The notes: generated from the sequence alone by a model not told the origin. Positions 28,540 to 37,201 are shown, numbered from the stretch's first letter. The stretch: 64,000 bases of DNA from Proteus terrae (GCF_003144325.1 NZ_PENS01000004.1:124001-188000), one strand, 5' to 3'. Made by a program: numbers and translations.

Positions 28540-29592
28540 TTATTGAGTAGCCATTAATTGCTGATAAACAATGTTTTTTCGATTCCAAGTAAAGGTCACG
28601 TGTAGGGTATTGTTTTCAGCAATAATAGCCGGATATGAAAATTCGCCTTCCCCATCGAGTAAATCGAATGGTTCAGACCAAGTACTGCCATTATCGGATG
28701 AAAGACTGACAGAGATAGGATAACGACGACTCCAGTTACCTGAGTTCGGGTTATACACCAATGCCAGTTGACCATCTGCGAAGGAGACGACATCAATGCC
28801 GCTATTATTATTTGGTAATATTGTTGCATAAGCTGGACACCAACTGCGCCCATAATCCGTTGAATCGCTACGATAAATAGTACCGCGCGTACTCCGCATC
28901 ATGGCATGCACATGCCCAGGCCGGGATTCCCATAGTGTTGGCTGTATCACGCCATCCCATTGAAAAACGCGTTGTAGATCAGTCTCCCATAAGGCATCGT
29001 CCTTTAAACCCTGCCAGATTTCATGTTCCGCTTGCTCACCTTTATGATGTTCAATTGGAATATCTACTCGCAACCAGTGTTGACCGTTGTCACTCGAAAT
29101 ATCGACAAACGCATCCCAGAATTGGTCATCCTCAACCGATCCTGGTGCCAACCACTCGCCATTCGACATCACTAACACTTTATTTTTCACAGGACCTCTA
29201 GGTGCTACATCACCAGAAACCAATTCACTCGGTAAACTCCAGCTATTTCCGCCATCCTTCGAGATAACGTATTGGGTTGTCCAACTATGTACGTCGGGAC
29301 CCGTTTTATAAAACAGCCAGATATTACCTGTTGATGGGTCAACATGTAAAACTGGATTCCAGTGCGCAACACCCGGATTTTTAACAACAGGTTGAGCGTG
29401 TTGCCAATGATCACCCTCTTTCATTACCAGCCAGATAGCGGTATTACCGCTACCTTCTTTATCGCCAGCAAAAAAAGCGGTTAACAAACGCTCAGAGTTA
29501 GGCACACGCACAATCGTTGAAGCATGGCAGTGATTAAAAAGTGAATGTGCATTATCAAGCACAAACTGGGTTTCCTTCATCACGAAAGGCAT
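28540..29592 (-). CDS. Sialidase-like six-bladed beta-propeller (BNR repeat) protein
   Basis: 350 residues, no signal peptide, so cytosolic. Four Asp-box motifs (S-x-D-x-G-x-x-W) are visible: SKDGGNSW (111-118), SSDNGQHW (166-173), STDYGRSW (244-251) and SSDNGSTW (308-315). An RIP-like motif VRVP (Arg29) comes before the first, as in sialidases. Family members hydrolyse alpha-ketosides of nonulosonic or 3-deoxy-ulosonic acids, though some relatives act on other uronides. Lying between an aldolase gene and a carboxylate receptor gene, it may cleave an imported Kdo- or sialic-acid-like glycoside. The Tyr/Glu catalytic pair was not verified. Confidence 0.78.
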   Translation of the reverse strand: MPFVMKETQFVLDNAHSLFNHCHASTIVRVPNSERLLTAFFAGDKEGSGNTAIWLVMKEGDHWQHAQPVVKNPGVAHWNPVLHVDPSTGNIWLFYKTGPDVHSWTTQYVISKDGGNSWSLPSELVSGDVAPRGPVKNKVLVMSNGEWLAPGSVEDDQFWDAFVDISSDNGQHWLRVDIPIEHHKGEQAEHEIWQGLKDDALWETDLQRVFQWDGVIQPTLWESRPGHVHAMMRSTRGTIYRSDSTDYGRSWCPAYATILPNNNSGIDVVSFADGQLALVYNPNSGNWSRRYPISVSLSSDNGSTWSEPFDLLDGEGEFSYPAIIAENNTLHVTFTWNRKNIVYQQLMATQ

Positions 29593-29614
29593 ATTCCTAC
29601 TCCTGTGTCCTAAA

Positions 29615-30547
29615 TTAATCTAACGAAAGCCACTTCTTCATATTCTCACCCAATGCAGTCATGCTATTGACGGCAGAAGGGAAAAATGAGTTTTCAAACT
29701 GACTGCTGTTACGGGAACGGCAGACCAGCGTACTGAAGTTACCAATCAGGCGCTGATGATATTTCGCGCATGCTGGATAATCCAGTGTTTCGGTCATCGC
29801 TGCTGTTGATAAATAATCTGCTAATACCGCAGCCTGCTCTGGTTTATCCTTCCAATTCTCATAAAGCCAAACATAAAGCTCTGGATGAAAGTTTGCCATT
29901 ACACCGCTATATGCCTGACATCCAGCTTGGAAGGAAGCTAATAGCGTTTGACTGTTGGCGTTTGCAAGATGCAAGCGAGTCCCTTTTGATAATGCCAAAC
30001 GACGTTCTATCATCGGAAGAGAACAGCACGTATCTTTGATAAAGGTAAAGCGATTACTTTGAGCACACCACTCTACAATTTCTTCCGATAACAAGCGTTT
30101 GTAAGGATAAGGACATTCATAGATACCCAAATCAATCTCTTTTGGTACCACATTGGTTAAGACTTGCAGTGTTTCCAGCGCTTTATCATCCGACTCCCCG
30201 ACTAGAGCCAAGCGATTACTGATCATTATGACGCCATCGACGCCTGTGCCAGCCATTGCCTGCAATTGTTCTTTTTGCTGACTTAATGCTGTTGCAGTAT
30301 GACCAGAAGCAACTACAGGTACTCTTCCATCTGCTTTTTCAACGATAAAACGGGTGAGTGCTAGAGTTTCCTCATCACTTAAATAAAACATTTCGCTTGA
30401 TTGGCAGGCGGCAAAGAGTCCATGTACACCAGAATCTATATACCAGTCTACAAGGCGCTCTAATGACGCCCAATCAATCTCCCCTTTGGCATCAAAAGGG
30501 GTTAGCATAACAGGCCAAATACCGACGTATTTTTGCTGACTCATCAT
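29615..30547 (-). CDS. DHDPS/NanA-family pyruvate-dependent aldolase
   Basis: 310-residue class I aldolase of the DapA/N-acetylneuraminate-lyase family. It has WPVMLTPFDAKGEIDW at the start, the Schiff-base lysine in FTFIKDT (about residue 171) and the assisting tyrosine in IYECPYP (about residue 143). The carboxylate-binding loop, usually G-T/S-T-G-E, is changed to CQSSE (residues 48-52), so substrate recognition may differ. Seven bases separate it from the isomerase gene. Inferred role: cleave a 2-keto-3-deoxy acid (Kdo is the best fit) to pyruvate plus an aldose. A dehydratase or other lyase role is possible. Confidence 0.8.
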   Translation of the reverse strand: MMSQQKYVGIWPVMLTPFDAKGEIDWASLERLVDWYIDSGVHGLFAACQSSEMFYLSDEETLALTRFIVEKADGRVPVVASGHTATALSQQKEQLQAMAGTGVDGVIMISNRLALVGESDDKALETLQVLTNVVPKEIDLGIYECPYPYKRLLSEEIVEWCAQSNRFTFIKDTCCSLPMIERRLALSKGTRLHLANANSQTLLASFQAGCQAYSGVMANFHPELYVWLYENWKDKPEQAAVLADYLSTAAMTETLDYPACAKYHQRLIGNFSTLVCRSRNSSQFENSFFPSAVNSMTALGENMKKWLSLD

Positions 30548-30554
30548 CAATTCC

Positions 30555-32201
30555 TTACAGTAAGTTAATGGCATCGCCTGCCACTTTCACTTGGATACCT
30601 TGAGTCAGTGCTTGAGCAACAAATGCTTTTAGCACAAACGCCAATTTATCTTCATCAACATAAGCCACAGTAATGTGGTTACTTTGATGTCCCGCCATAA
30701 GGTCATCACGAGTTACGCCATCTAACGTACAGTTCAATAATGGCCATTCGTAGTTAGTTGCTTTACGGCGACGTTCAAATTCTGCTTCAGGTAACTCCAC
30801 AGCCACACCTGTACCAATATGCATAATTACATCAGTACCTTCATAGTGTGCACGGCCCCATAATAAGCGCCCTGCTTTACCTTGACCTGCGATAGTTGAA
30901 CCCCCTTTAGGGAAGAACATCGGAGGTTGGCGATAACCTGTTGCACCTTTTAGGCCACCTTTGAGGTGTTCAAAAGGAACAGAGCCTGAAATTTCCATAT
31001 CCCAGTAGAATGTTCCTTCATACTCACTACCCCAACGAATATCATGTAGTGTGGTTTCAGCAGGTAATCCTAATGATGTTAATAAACGCCATAACATCGT
31101 TTGAGGAATAGCCGTACCCATATCCACTTCGTTGATACAAGGAATTGGTGTGTTAGGGCAGATAATCTCACCGTTTTCATCTGGCAGTGGGAAACGCGCG
31201 GTTGAACCAATCGCACCTTCAGCAAAGTCAGACGCTGGGCAACAATCTTTTAAGCCCTGCTGATATTGCACACCCACCGCTGTTAGACCAAAACGTTTTA
31301 CGAAACGCGCCATAGCAATCATCATGGCGCACTGCTCCATCACTTGTTCACGAGTGAGTTCAGTTTTGTCATCTTGACCAAACATAAACGTCATCCCGTT
31401 ATCTTCGTACCACTGTAAACATGCCTCTCTTAATTCTGTCGGTACTTTCGCCATTTCGACCAGTAACGCAGATTGAGAAAGGGATTCAATTGGCATACCA
31501 ATATTGATCATTGCCTGTTGTGGGAAGACCCCGTTAATCATTCCCATACAGAATGTATCGAACAAACCGATTATTTCTTTATTTTTAATTATATATTCGC
31601 CGACTTTACGACCCACTTCGCCGGCTTCTGTCGCCATTACCCTGTGTGTTGGCGCAATATCTGTAAGATAGCTAAGCTTATGATTTACATAACCATATTT
31701 CAACCAAGTTGCTAAACCATCTACAAAGAATTCATCATCAAACTCTTCTGACCATAAACGTGAATAATTTTTACCTAAACTAGTCATCGTGCCCGCTAAA
31801 CACAACATGCCCACCAGACCCGGCCATGTACCATCAAAGTTAGCCAGCAGTAAAATAGGGCCACGATGGTGTGCTAATGAAGACGCAATATGGTGTGAAT
31901 ATTGCCATGCGGTTAATAACACGATAACTGGTGCATCAGGATCGATTGCAGCAAACATATCGCAACCTTCACGCTGACTACTGATAAAACCATGACCGCG
32001 AGCTTCATTAATTTCATGAGCACGCTTCATTTTGTAACCTTGGGCTTCTAATGCTGCTGCCAGTTTATCTTCAAATTTTTTCTGTACAGGCCAGCACGTT
32101 ACGTTTGCAGGCTCGCGTAAGTCTGCGTTGGTAACCATCAGGATCTCTTTCTGACCTGCTGTGATGGTTGTCGGTAATTTTGGTAGATTTAAGTTCAACA
32201 T
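30555..32201 (-). CDS. L-fucose/D-arabinose isomerase family protein
   Basis: 548 residues; distant from E. coli FucI but with its metal-binding residues in place: Glu in INEVDMG (about 358), Asp in LHDIRWG (about 387) and His in HQSNHI (about 509). FucI-type enzymes convert L-fucose to L-fuculose and D-arabinose to D-ribulose. The downstream partner in the pathway appears to be D-ribulokinase, which points to the D-arabinose reaction. The frame extends to a TTG at 32255 over the kinase stop, but ATG 32201 has AGGGA in front of it. Confidence 0.82.
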   Translation of the reverse strand: MLNLNLPKLPTTITAGQKEILMVTNADLREPANVTCWPVQKKFEDKLAAALEAQGYKMKRAHEINEARGHGFISSQREGCDMFAAIDPDAPVIVLLTAWQYSHHIASSLAHHRGPILLLANFDGTWPGLVGMLCLAGTMTSLGKNYSRLWSEEFDDEFFVDGLATWLKYGYVNHKLSYLTDIAPTHRVMATEAGEVGRKVGEYIIKNKEIIGLFDTFCMGMINGVFPQQAMINIGMPIESLSQSALLVEMAKVPTELREACLQWYEDNGMTFMFGQDDKTELTREQVMEQCAMMIAMARFVKRFGLTAVGVQYQQGLKDCCPASDFAEGAIGSTARFPLPDENGEIICPNTPIPCINEVDMGTAIPQTMLWRLLTSLGLPAETTLHDIRWGSEYEGTFYWDMEISGSVPFEHLKGGLKGATGYRQPPMFFPKGGSTIAGQGKAGRLLWGRAHYEGTDVIMHIGTGVAVELPEAEFERRRKATNYEWPLLNCTLDGVTRDDLMAGHQSNHITVAYVDEDKLAFVLKAFVAQALTQGIQVKVAGDAINLL

Positions 32202-32251
32202 AAGATATCCCTGGTAAGGTAAACTCGGTTCATAATCGGAAAAATTAGTGG

Positions 32252-33838
32252 TCAATAATCTGACATCATTTCGTTATAACGCTGCTGATCTTGATACATC
32301 TGCAAATAAACTTGGTACTTGGCCTGATGGAAGGCAAACGTGTCGCTATCTGGTGTGATAATGCCACCTTCTCGCACCATTGCACTGGCAGCTTTAGAGA
32401 AATCATCAAAGGCTTTACATGCCACTGCACCTAATAATGCAGCCCCTAAATTCACTGCATCTTCTTCTTGCGCTAAATGAATTTCACGACCTGTCGCATT
32501 GGCATATTCGCGTAGCCACAATGGATTTTTCGTTGCACCACCACACATCACGATGCGATTGATTTGATGTCCAGCATCTTCAAGCGTGTCGATAATATGG
32601 CGTGTACCATAAGCAATAGATTGCAGTGTCGCGAGATAATAACGAGCCAATGCAACTCGACCACTTTCCAGCGTTAATCCGCTTACCATGCCTTTGGCTG
32701 CAGGATTTGCGCGCGGAGAACGATTGCCATGATGGTCAGCTAAAACATGAAACTGTGCTGTTGGATATTGTTCATTCTCTTCCAATTCGGCGACAGCTTC
32801 GTTTAATAAGGCATAGTAGTTAACACCTTTTTCATTTGCTTCTTGCTCTAATTCAGCCCAAGATCCATGACGGCGGATAGACCATTCAACTAACGCACCC
32901 GCAGCACTTTGACCGCCTTCGTTTAGCCATAATTCGGGTAACATCGCGCCAAAATAAGGCCCCCAAACACCGGGTACCATAATTGGATATTGGCTCACAA
33001 TCATGTGGCAGTTAGACGTACCACTGATAATTGCCAAACTACCTTCAGGTTGTGATGCCGTTAATGCCAAGCCACCTGCATGTGCGTCAATAATGCCTGA
33101 AGCAACAATGACCCCCGTGTGCAAGCCAAATGCATTGGCAACCGACTCATCTAAACAACCCGCTTGTTCACCTAACGCAAGAATGGTTTGTGGTACTTTT
33201 TCTAATAATTCATCCAAACCTACATCGGCTAACAAACTCTCACTAAATTGTCCCTGATGTGCTAAATAGTTCCATTTACAGGTTAATGTACAAGTGCTTG
33301 CGACATCCCCTGATGTTGCTTTCCAAACTAAAAAGTCAGCTAAATCAAAGAATCGCCATACATTCTCATAACGCTCTGGGTAATTATTTTTTAACCACAG
33401 AATTTTTGGCAATTCCATTTCGATACTTACTTCACCACCGACATATCGCAGTGAAGGATCATTGGTGAGATTGATAGTGACTGTTTCTTGTACAGCACGG
33501 TGATCCATCCACATGATGATATCTTGTTCAGCTTTACCGCTTGGTGAAACAGAAAGCCCTTTACCGTCCTTATCCACCGCAACCAAAGAACAAGTGGCAT
33601 CAAAACCAATAGATTTCACATGGATAGGATCAATAGCAGATAACGCCACCGACTCTTTTACGGTAGTGCAAACCTGCTGCCAAATATCGGTAGACGATTG
33701 CTCAACGAAATCCGTTTTTGGACGGAATTGAGCAATAGGGCGAACAGAAAAGCCCAAACGCTTTCCATTGCTATCAAATACCGCTGCACGGACACTGGCT
33801 GAGCCAACATCAACGCCAATAAAATATTGTTGTTCCAT
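32252..33838 (-). CDS. FGGY-family D-ribulokinase (pentulose kinase)
   Basis: 528 residues. N-terminal FGGY fold YFIGVDVGSASVRAAVFD; the DHHGNRSPRANPAAKGMVSGLTL segment and C-terminal MCGGATKNPLWLREYANATG strongly resemble the FGGY/YDR109C D-ribulokinase group, distinct from L-ribulokinase AraB and L-xylulokinase. Expected reaction: D-ribulose plus ATP to D-ribulose 5-phosphate, feeding the pentose phosphate pathway. First gene of the eight-gene operon; ATG 33838 follows TGAGGG. The gap upstream carries operator-like palindromes. Confidence 0.87.
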   Translation of the reverse strand: MEQQYFIGVDVGSASVRAAVFDSNGKRLGFSVRPIAQFRPKTDFVEQSSTDIWQQVCTTVKESVALSAIDPIHVKSIGFDATCSLVAVDKDGKGLSVSPSGKAEQDIIMWMDHRAVQETVTINLTNDPSLRYVGGEVSIEMELPKILWLKNNYPERYENVWRFFDLADFLVWKATSGDVASTCTLTCKWNYLAHQGQFSESLLADVGLDELLEKVPQTILALGEQAGCLDESVANAFGLHTGVIVASGIIDAHAGGLALTASQPEGSLAIISGTSNCHMIVSQYPIMVPGVWGPYFGAMLPELWLNEGGQSAAGALVEWSIRRHGSWAELEQEANEKGVNYYALLNEAVAELEENEQYPTAQFHVLADHHGNRSPRANPAAKGMVSGLTLESGRVALARYYLATLQSIAYGTRHIIDTLEDAGHQINRIVMCGGATKNPLWLREYANATGREIHLAQEEDAVNLGAALLGAVACKAFDDFSKAASAMVREGGIITPDSDTFAFHQAKYQVYLQMYQDQQRYNEMMSDY

Positions 33839-33874
33839 GCGAACCCTCATCATTTGCTAACGCTATGCTAATTT

Positions 33875-33894
33875 TTGCTACTTCGAGTTAGCAA
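33875..33894. promoter_or_regulatory. LacI-type operator upstream of the ribulokinase operon
   Basis: TTGCTA-CT-TCGA-GT-TAGCAA is a 20-base palindrome, 16 of 20 positions symmetric, with the central CG typical of LacI/GalR-family operators. It lies 36 bases before the first gene, suitable for repression by the operon's own regulator. Confidence 0.68.
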
Positions 33895-33942
33895 GTTAAT
33901 TCGAGCATGACGAAAAAACAATCACAATAAGATTAGTTTGTG

Positions 33943-33956
33943 ATGTAGATCTACAT
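33943..33956. promoter_or_regulatory. Perfect 14-base palindrome in the ribulokinase operon leader
   Basis: ATGTAGATCTACAT is fully symmetric and follows TTTGTG, so its left edge forms TGTGA, half of a CRP site. It may be a regulator-binding site; CRP or another regulator cannot be told apart here. Confidence 0.45.
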
Positions 33957-34035
33957 AGATAATGTAATTGCATGTTTTTAATAGATATTTATTTATTTGG
34001 CTTTGTGGGTTATTTAAATGGTGTACTGAATCGAT

Positions 34036-34063
34036 TATGTTCGTTATAAAACTAACGAACATT
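34036..34063. repeat. Inverted repeat with GlpR-like half sites
   Basis: TATGTTCGTTA and TAACGAACATT are arms symmetric at 10 of 11 positions with a six-base spacer. Each half resembles the GlpR half site (ATGTTCG), but the spacing is wider than in the glpD operator. It is about 200 bases upstream of the ribulokinase gene and 215 upstream of the small exported protein gene, so it could control either. The rest of 33839-34278 is AT-rich, with a weak hairpin at 34134-34160. Confidence 0.6.
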
Positions 34064-34278
34064 TAACTAATTGAATAAGTAAAATCACTTATAAAAATAT
34101 TAATATCTCAACAATAAACATCCTTTTATAAAAAGATATCTCACTAATAATGAGAGATATTATTCAAAAAATAATGAAAAAAGGAAAAACAATAATATTC
34201 CTATTGCTATAGCGAGTTATTACTTTATTTTTAATAAGTTAATTTAAATTTATATATTCTTTTTTGGAGCATTTAATT

Positions 34279-34707
34279 ATGTTGAAAAATATTGCTATCA
34301 GTCTTTCTCTGCTGTTTATTTCCTCTTCTGCTTTTTCAGCGACATTAGCAGAAAAAGAATTACACCAAAAATTTGAAGATAATATTCAATCTCGTGTTGT
34401 TGATTTAAATAAAAGCTGCGATGCCAATATAAAAGTCGCTTTTGATTGGTCTGCATTTACTACTGATGATTTAAAAACAACAGGGATTGATAGTTATTGT
34501 AGTGAGGGACTAAAAGGTGTAATAAATACCTGTGAAAGCTCTAAAATCGCACAAGAAACAGTAAAAGAAAAAATACAGAATATTACCTGCTCTAAAGCAA
34601 CGCCTCGTAGTATTGAACTTAAAGAAGGTACGCTGAATTTTGGTATTGATTTCAATGCCGCAAACGATGCAAAAGCGGTTCAAGAACATTTAATGAATAA
34701 TCTCTAA
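34279..34707 (+). CDS. Small exported protein of unknown function
   Basis: 142 residues with a clear signal peptide (MLKNIAISLSLLFISSSAFSA, cut at about residue 21). The mature part has four cysteines (KSCD, SYCS, NTCES, ITCSK), enough for two disulfides, so a compact periplasmic or secreted protein is likely. I do not recognise a family. ATG 34279 follows GGAGC. It stands alone, with a bidirectional terminator downstream. Confidence 0.78.
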   Translation: MLKNIAISLSLLFISSSAFSATLAEKELHQKFEDNIQSRVVDLNKSCDANIKVAFDWSAFTTDDLKTTGIDSYCSEGLKGVINTCESSKIAQETVKEKIQNITCSKATPRSIELKEGTLNFGIDFNAANDAKAVQEHLMNNL

Positions 34708-34723
34708 ATAGATTATATTCGGC

Positions 34724-34754
34724 AAACAGCAATACTTTTAAGTATTGCTGTTTA
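34724..34754. terminator. Bidirectional terminator between the small exported protein and nikE
   Basis: AAACAGCAATACTT and AAGTATTGCTGTTT form a near-perfect stem of about 13-14 bp with a very short loop, flanked by T and A runs. It ends both convergent units. Confidence 0.92.
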
Positions 34755-34758
34755 TTAA

Positions 34759-35511
34759 TTAGATAACAGATTGAATAAGCTTTTTAGAATAATCATGAGA
34801 AACATTGCCTAAACTATTTATCTCACATAGTTCAATATTCCTACCTTGTAAAAAAAACATCACTTTATCGCAGAAATAAGCCACCGTTTGAATATCATGA
34901 CTAATAAAAAGATAAGAGAGTGTAAACTCTTCTTTTAACTGTTTTAATAAATCTAATATTTGAACTTGCGTGGGAATATCTAAAGAGCTAAGTGCTTCAT
35001 CTAATACAATAAGTTTTGGATAAGACGCTAATGCACGACATAAACAGACTCGTTGAGCCTGCCCACCAGAAAGTTCAAATATATAACGTGTATAGCAACT
35101 TTTAGGTAATTCTACTTTATCTAAAAAAGCAAAAATAAGTGTTTTCAATGCTTGATGGCTAATACTTGGATTAATGATTTTAATTGGCTCAGCAATAATT
35201 TCGCCTACCGTTAATGTCGGATTAACGGAAGTCATATAATCTTGAAAAACGATACTAATTATACCTTGGCGATGAAGTCGTTTTGTAACAGGCTTATTAT
35301 TTAAAGCGATAGCACCACTATCAGGTAATTCTAATCCACAAATTAAACGCGCTAACGTACTTTTCCCACTGCCACTTTCCCCCACTAAACCAAAGGCTTC
35401 ACTTGAATGAATATTAAAAGAGAGTGAGTCGATAACTTTCACTTTTTCACCAAATAGTGTGTTATTTTTTTGAGTATAAAACTTACTAATATTCTCAACG
35501 TTTAATAACAT
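34759..35511 (-). CDS. nikE: Nickel ABC transporter ATP-binding protein (NikE-like)
   Basis: 250-residue ATPase of the peptide/nickel (Opp/Dpp/Nik) family. Walker A GESGSGKSTLARL, signature LSGGQAQRVCL, Walker B LIVLDEALSSLD, and H-loop ISHDI. Last gene of the operon. NikD and NikE form the ATPase pair that drives NikBC. The specificity assignment rests on the NikA-like receptor in the same operon. Confidence 0.88.
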   Translation of the reverse strand: MLLNVENISKFYTQKNNTLFGEKVKVIDSLSFNIHSSEAFGLVGESGSGKSTLARLICGLELPDSGAIALNNKPVTKRLHRQGIISIVFQDYMTSVNPTLTVGEIIAEPIKIINPSISHQALKTLIFAFLDKVELPKSCYTRYIFELSGGQAQRVCLCRALASYPKLIVLDEALSSLDIPTQVQILDLLKQLKEEFTLSYLFISHDIQTVAYFCDKVMFFLQGRNIELCEINSLGNVSHDYSKKLIQSVI

Positions 35512-35535
35512 AAACCCTCTTTTATTATGATGATA

Positions 35536-36351
35536 TTAATCTGTTTTTTTATTAATCAATTGCTCAAAGCGTAATGAAAGCTGCCGGCGTGCATTAATTA
35601 AATAACGCGTATATTCTTGTGTTGGGTGTGATAAAACGGTTATTTTATCGCCACATTCAACCATTTTTCCTCTTTGCATGACGACTATATCGTCGGCAAT
35701 TTCATTAACTAGCCCTAAGTCATGAGAAATAAAAATCAGTGTTGAGTGATGAGTTGTGACGACATGATGAAGCAATTTTAAAATATCTTGGCGAAGTGGT
35801 GCATCAAGCGCCGTTGTCGGTTCATCAGCAATTAATAACTTCGGTGATAAAGCAAGCGCAATCGCAATCATCACACGTTGCAGTTGTCCACCACTTAATT
35901 GATGAGGAAACGCCTGCATAATAGATTGAAATTGATAAGGAAAAACATGAGATAATGCCGACTGAGTTTCTTCTCTGGCTTGCTTTTTAGAATAGGAAAA
36001 ATGGTAGGTTAAAGTTTGGCAAAATTGCTTTTCTATTCTCATCAAGGGATCGAAGGCACTCATACCATTTTGCACAATCACACCTAAAGATGTTCCTAAT
36101 AAAGCTCGACGTTGAGAAAGTGCTTCATGACTGATTTTCTTTCCTTCAAAGAAAATCTCTCCTGACATCGCTAATTGTTCAGGTAGCAATCCCATAATGG
36201 CTTTACTCATCAAACTTTTACCACTACCGCTTTCTCCGACAATTGCTAATGTACGTCCTTGTTTTATCGAGAAAGAGATATCATCAATCAGTTTTTTTCC
36301 ACTTTCTTGATGAAAAATAGAAACATGCTCAAACGTCAGTAAGTTGTTCAT
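35536..36351 (-). CDS. nikD: Nickel ABC transporter ATP-binding protein (NikD-like)
   Basis: 271-residue ATPase with Walker A GESGSGKSLMSKA, signature LSGGQLQRVMI, Walker B LLIADEPTTALD, and H-loop ISHDLGL. The C-terminal extension is that of the oligopeptide/nickel family. Its start overlaps the end of nikC by 23 bases, so translation is coupled. Works with NikE. Confidence 0.88.
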   Translation of the reverse strand: MNNLLTFEHVSIFHQESGKKLIDDISFSIKQGRTLAIVGESGSGKSLMSKAIMGLLPEQLAMSGEIFFEGKKISHEALSQRRALLGTSLGVIVQNGMSAFDPLMRIEKQFCQTLTYHFSYSKKQAREETQSALSHVFPYQFQSIMQAFPHQLSGGQLQRVMIAIALALSPKLLIADEPTTALDAPLRQDILKLLHHVVTTHHSTLIFISHDLGLVNEIADDIVVMQRGKMVECGDKITVLSHPTQEYTRYLINARRQLSLRFEQLINKKTD

Positions 36352-37201
36352 GCTTTTCTCCTACTGACTGACGATTATCGGGATCAAACACATCACGTAA
36401 AAAATCACCCCAAAAATTAAATGCGGTGACAACAAGGGTAATCGCGATCCCTGCGGGTAACATTTGCTCTGGATGTAGTACCATGACATTTTTTGCTTCA
36501 CTGAGCATATTTCCCCATTCTGGCGTGGGTGGTTGTACACCTAACCCTAAAAAGGAGAGAGCAGATATCATTAAAATAACGCTACCAATATCCGTTGATG
36601 CTAAGACAATAGTTTCAGCAAAGGTAACAGGTAATAGATGTCGCCGTAAAATATGACTAGATGGTGCGCCAATGACCTGTGCATATGCAATGTAATTACG
36701 ATGAGAATATTGACGAACAACCCCTCTGATCATTCTGGCATACCATGCCCATTTCACTAAAATAATGGCAATTAAGATATTACCAATACCCGGTCCCATT
36801 ATTCCCACTAACGCTAAGATCATAATTTCTGCTGGAAATGACAAAACCACATCACATAACCGCATAATTAATGTATCTGTCTTGCCATGAAAAAATCCGG
36901 CTAACATTCCCATTAACCAACCAATTATTAATGTCACACTCATGGCTAATAAGGCATAAAATACCGTTGTTCTTACACCAAACAATAATCTTGAAAAGAT
37001 ACAGCGTCCTAAATTATCCGTACCTAACGGATAATCAAAACTCATTGGCTTAAATTTCAAACGTATAGAGGTTAATGTGGGATCATGCGGTGCCAACCAA
37101 GGGGCGAATATTCCTGCAATAACCACAATCATAATCACCAATAAGCACAATTGTGCGCTTTTATCTTTTGTAAGTCGTTGCCAAAACAGTTGCCACATCA
37201 T
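36329..37201 (-). CDS. nikC: Nickel ABC transporter permease (NikC-like)
   Basis: 290-residue inner-membrane permease of the DppC/NikC type: N-terminal helix, YPLGTDNLGRCIFSRLLFGVRT, and the EAA loop region (AYAQVIGAPSSHILRRHLLP), ending near ALSFLGLGVQPPTPEWG. WAWYARMIR matches E. coli NikC. The ATG follows AAGGAGATA and overlaps the nikB stop (TAATG). Confidence 0.9.
   Translation of the reverse strand: MMWQLFWQRLTKDKSAQLCLLVIMIVVIAGIFAPWLAPHDPTLTSIRLKFKPMSFDYPLGTDNLGRCIFSRLLFGVRTTVFYALLAMSVTLIIGWLMGMLAGFFHGKTDTLIMRLCDVVLSFPAEIMILALVGIMGPGIGNILIAIILVKWAWYARMIRGVVRQYSHRNYIAYAQVIGAPSSHILRRHLLPVTFAETIVLASTDIGSVILMISALSFLGLGVQPPTPEWGNMLSEAKNVMVLHPEQMLPAGIAITLVVTAFNFWGDFLRDVFDPDNRQSVGEKHEQLTDV

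Noticed and set aside
30555-33838. L-fucose or L-arabinose utilisation operon
   Set aside because: No fuculokinase, fuculose-phosphate aldolase or AraD-like epimerase is present, and the kinase matches the D-ribulokinase group.
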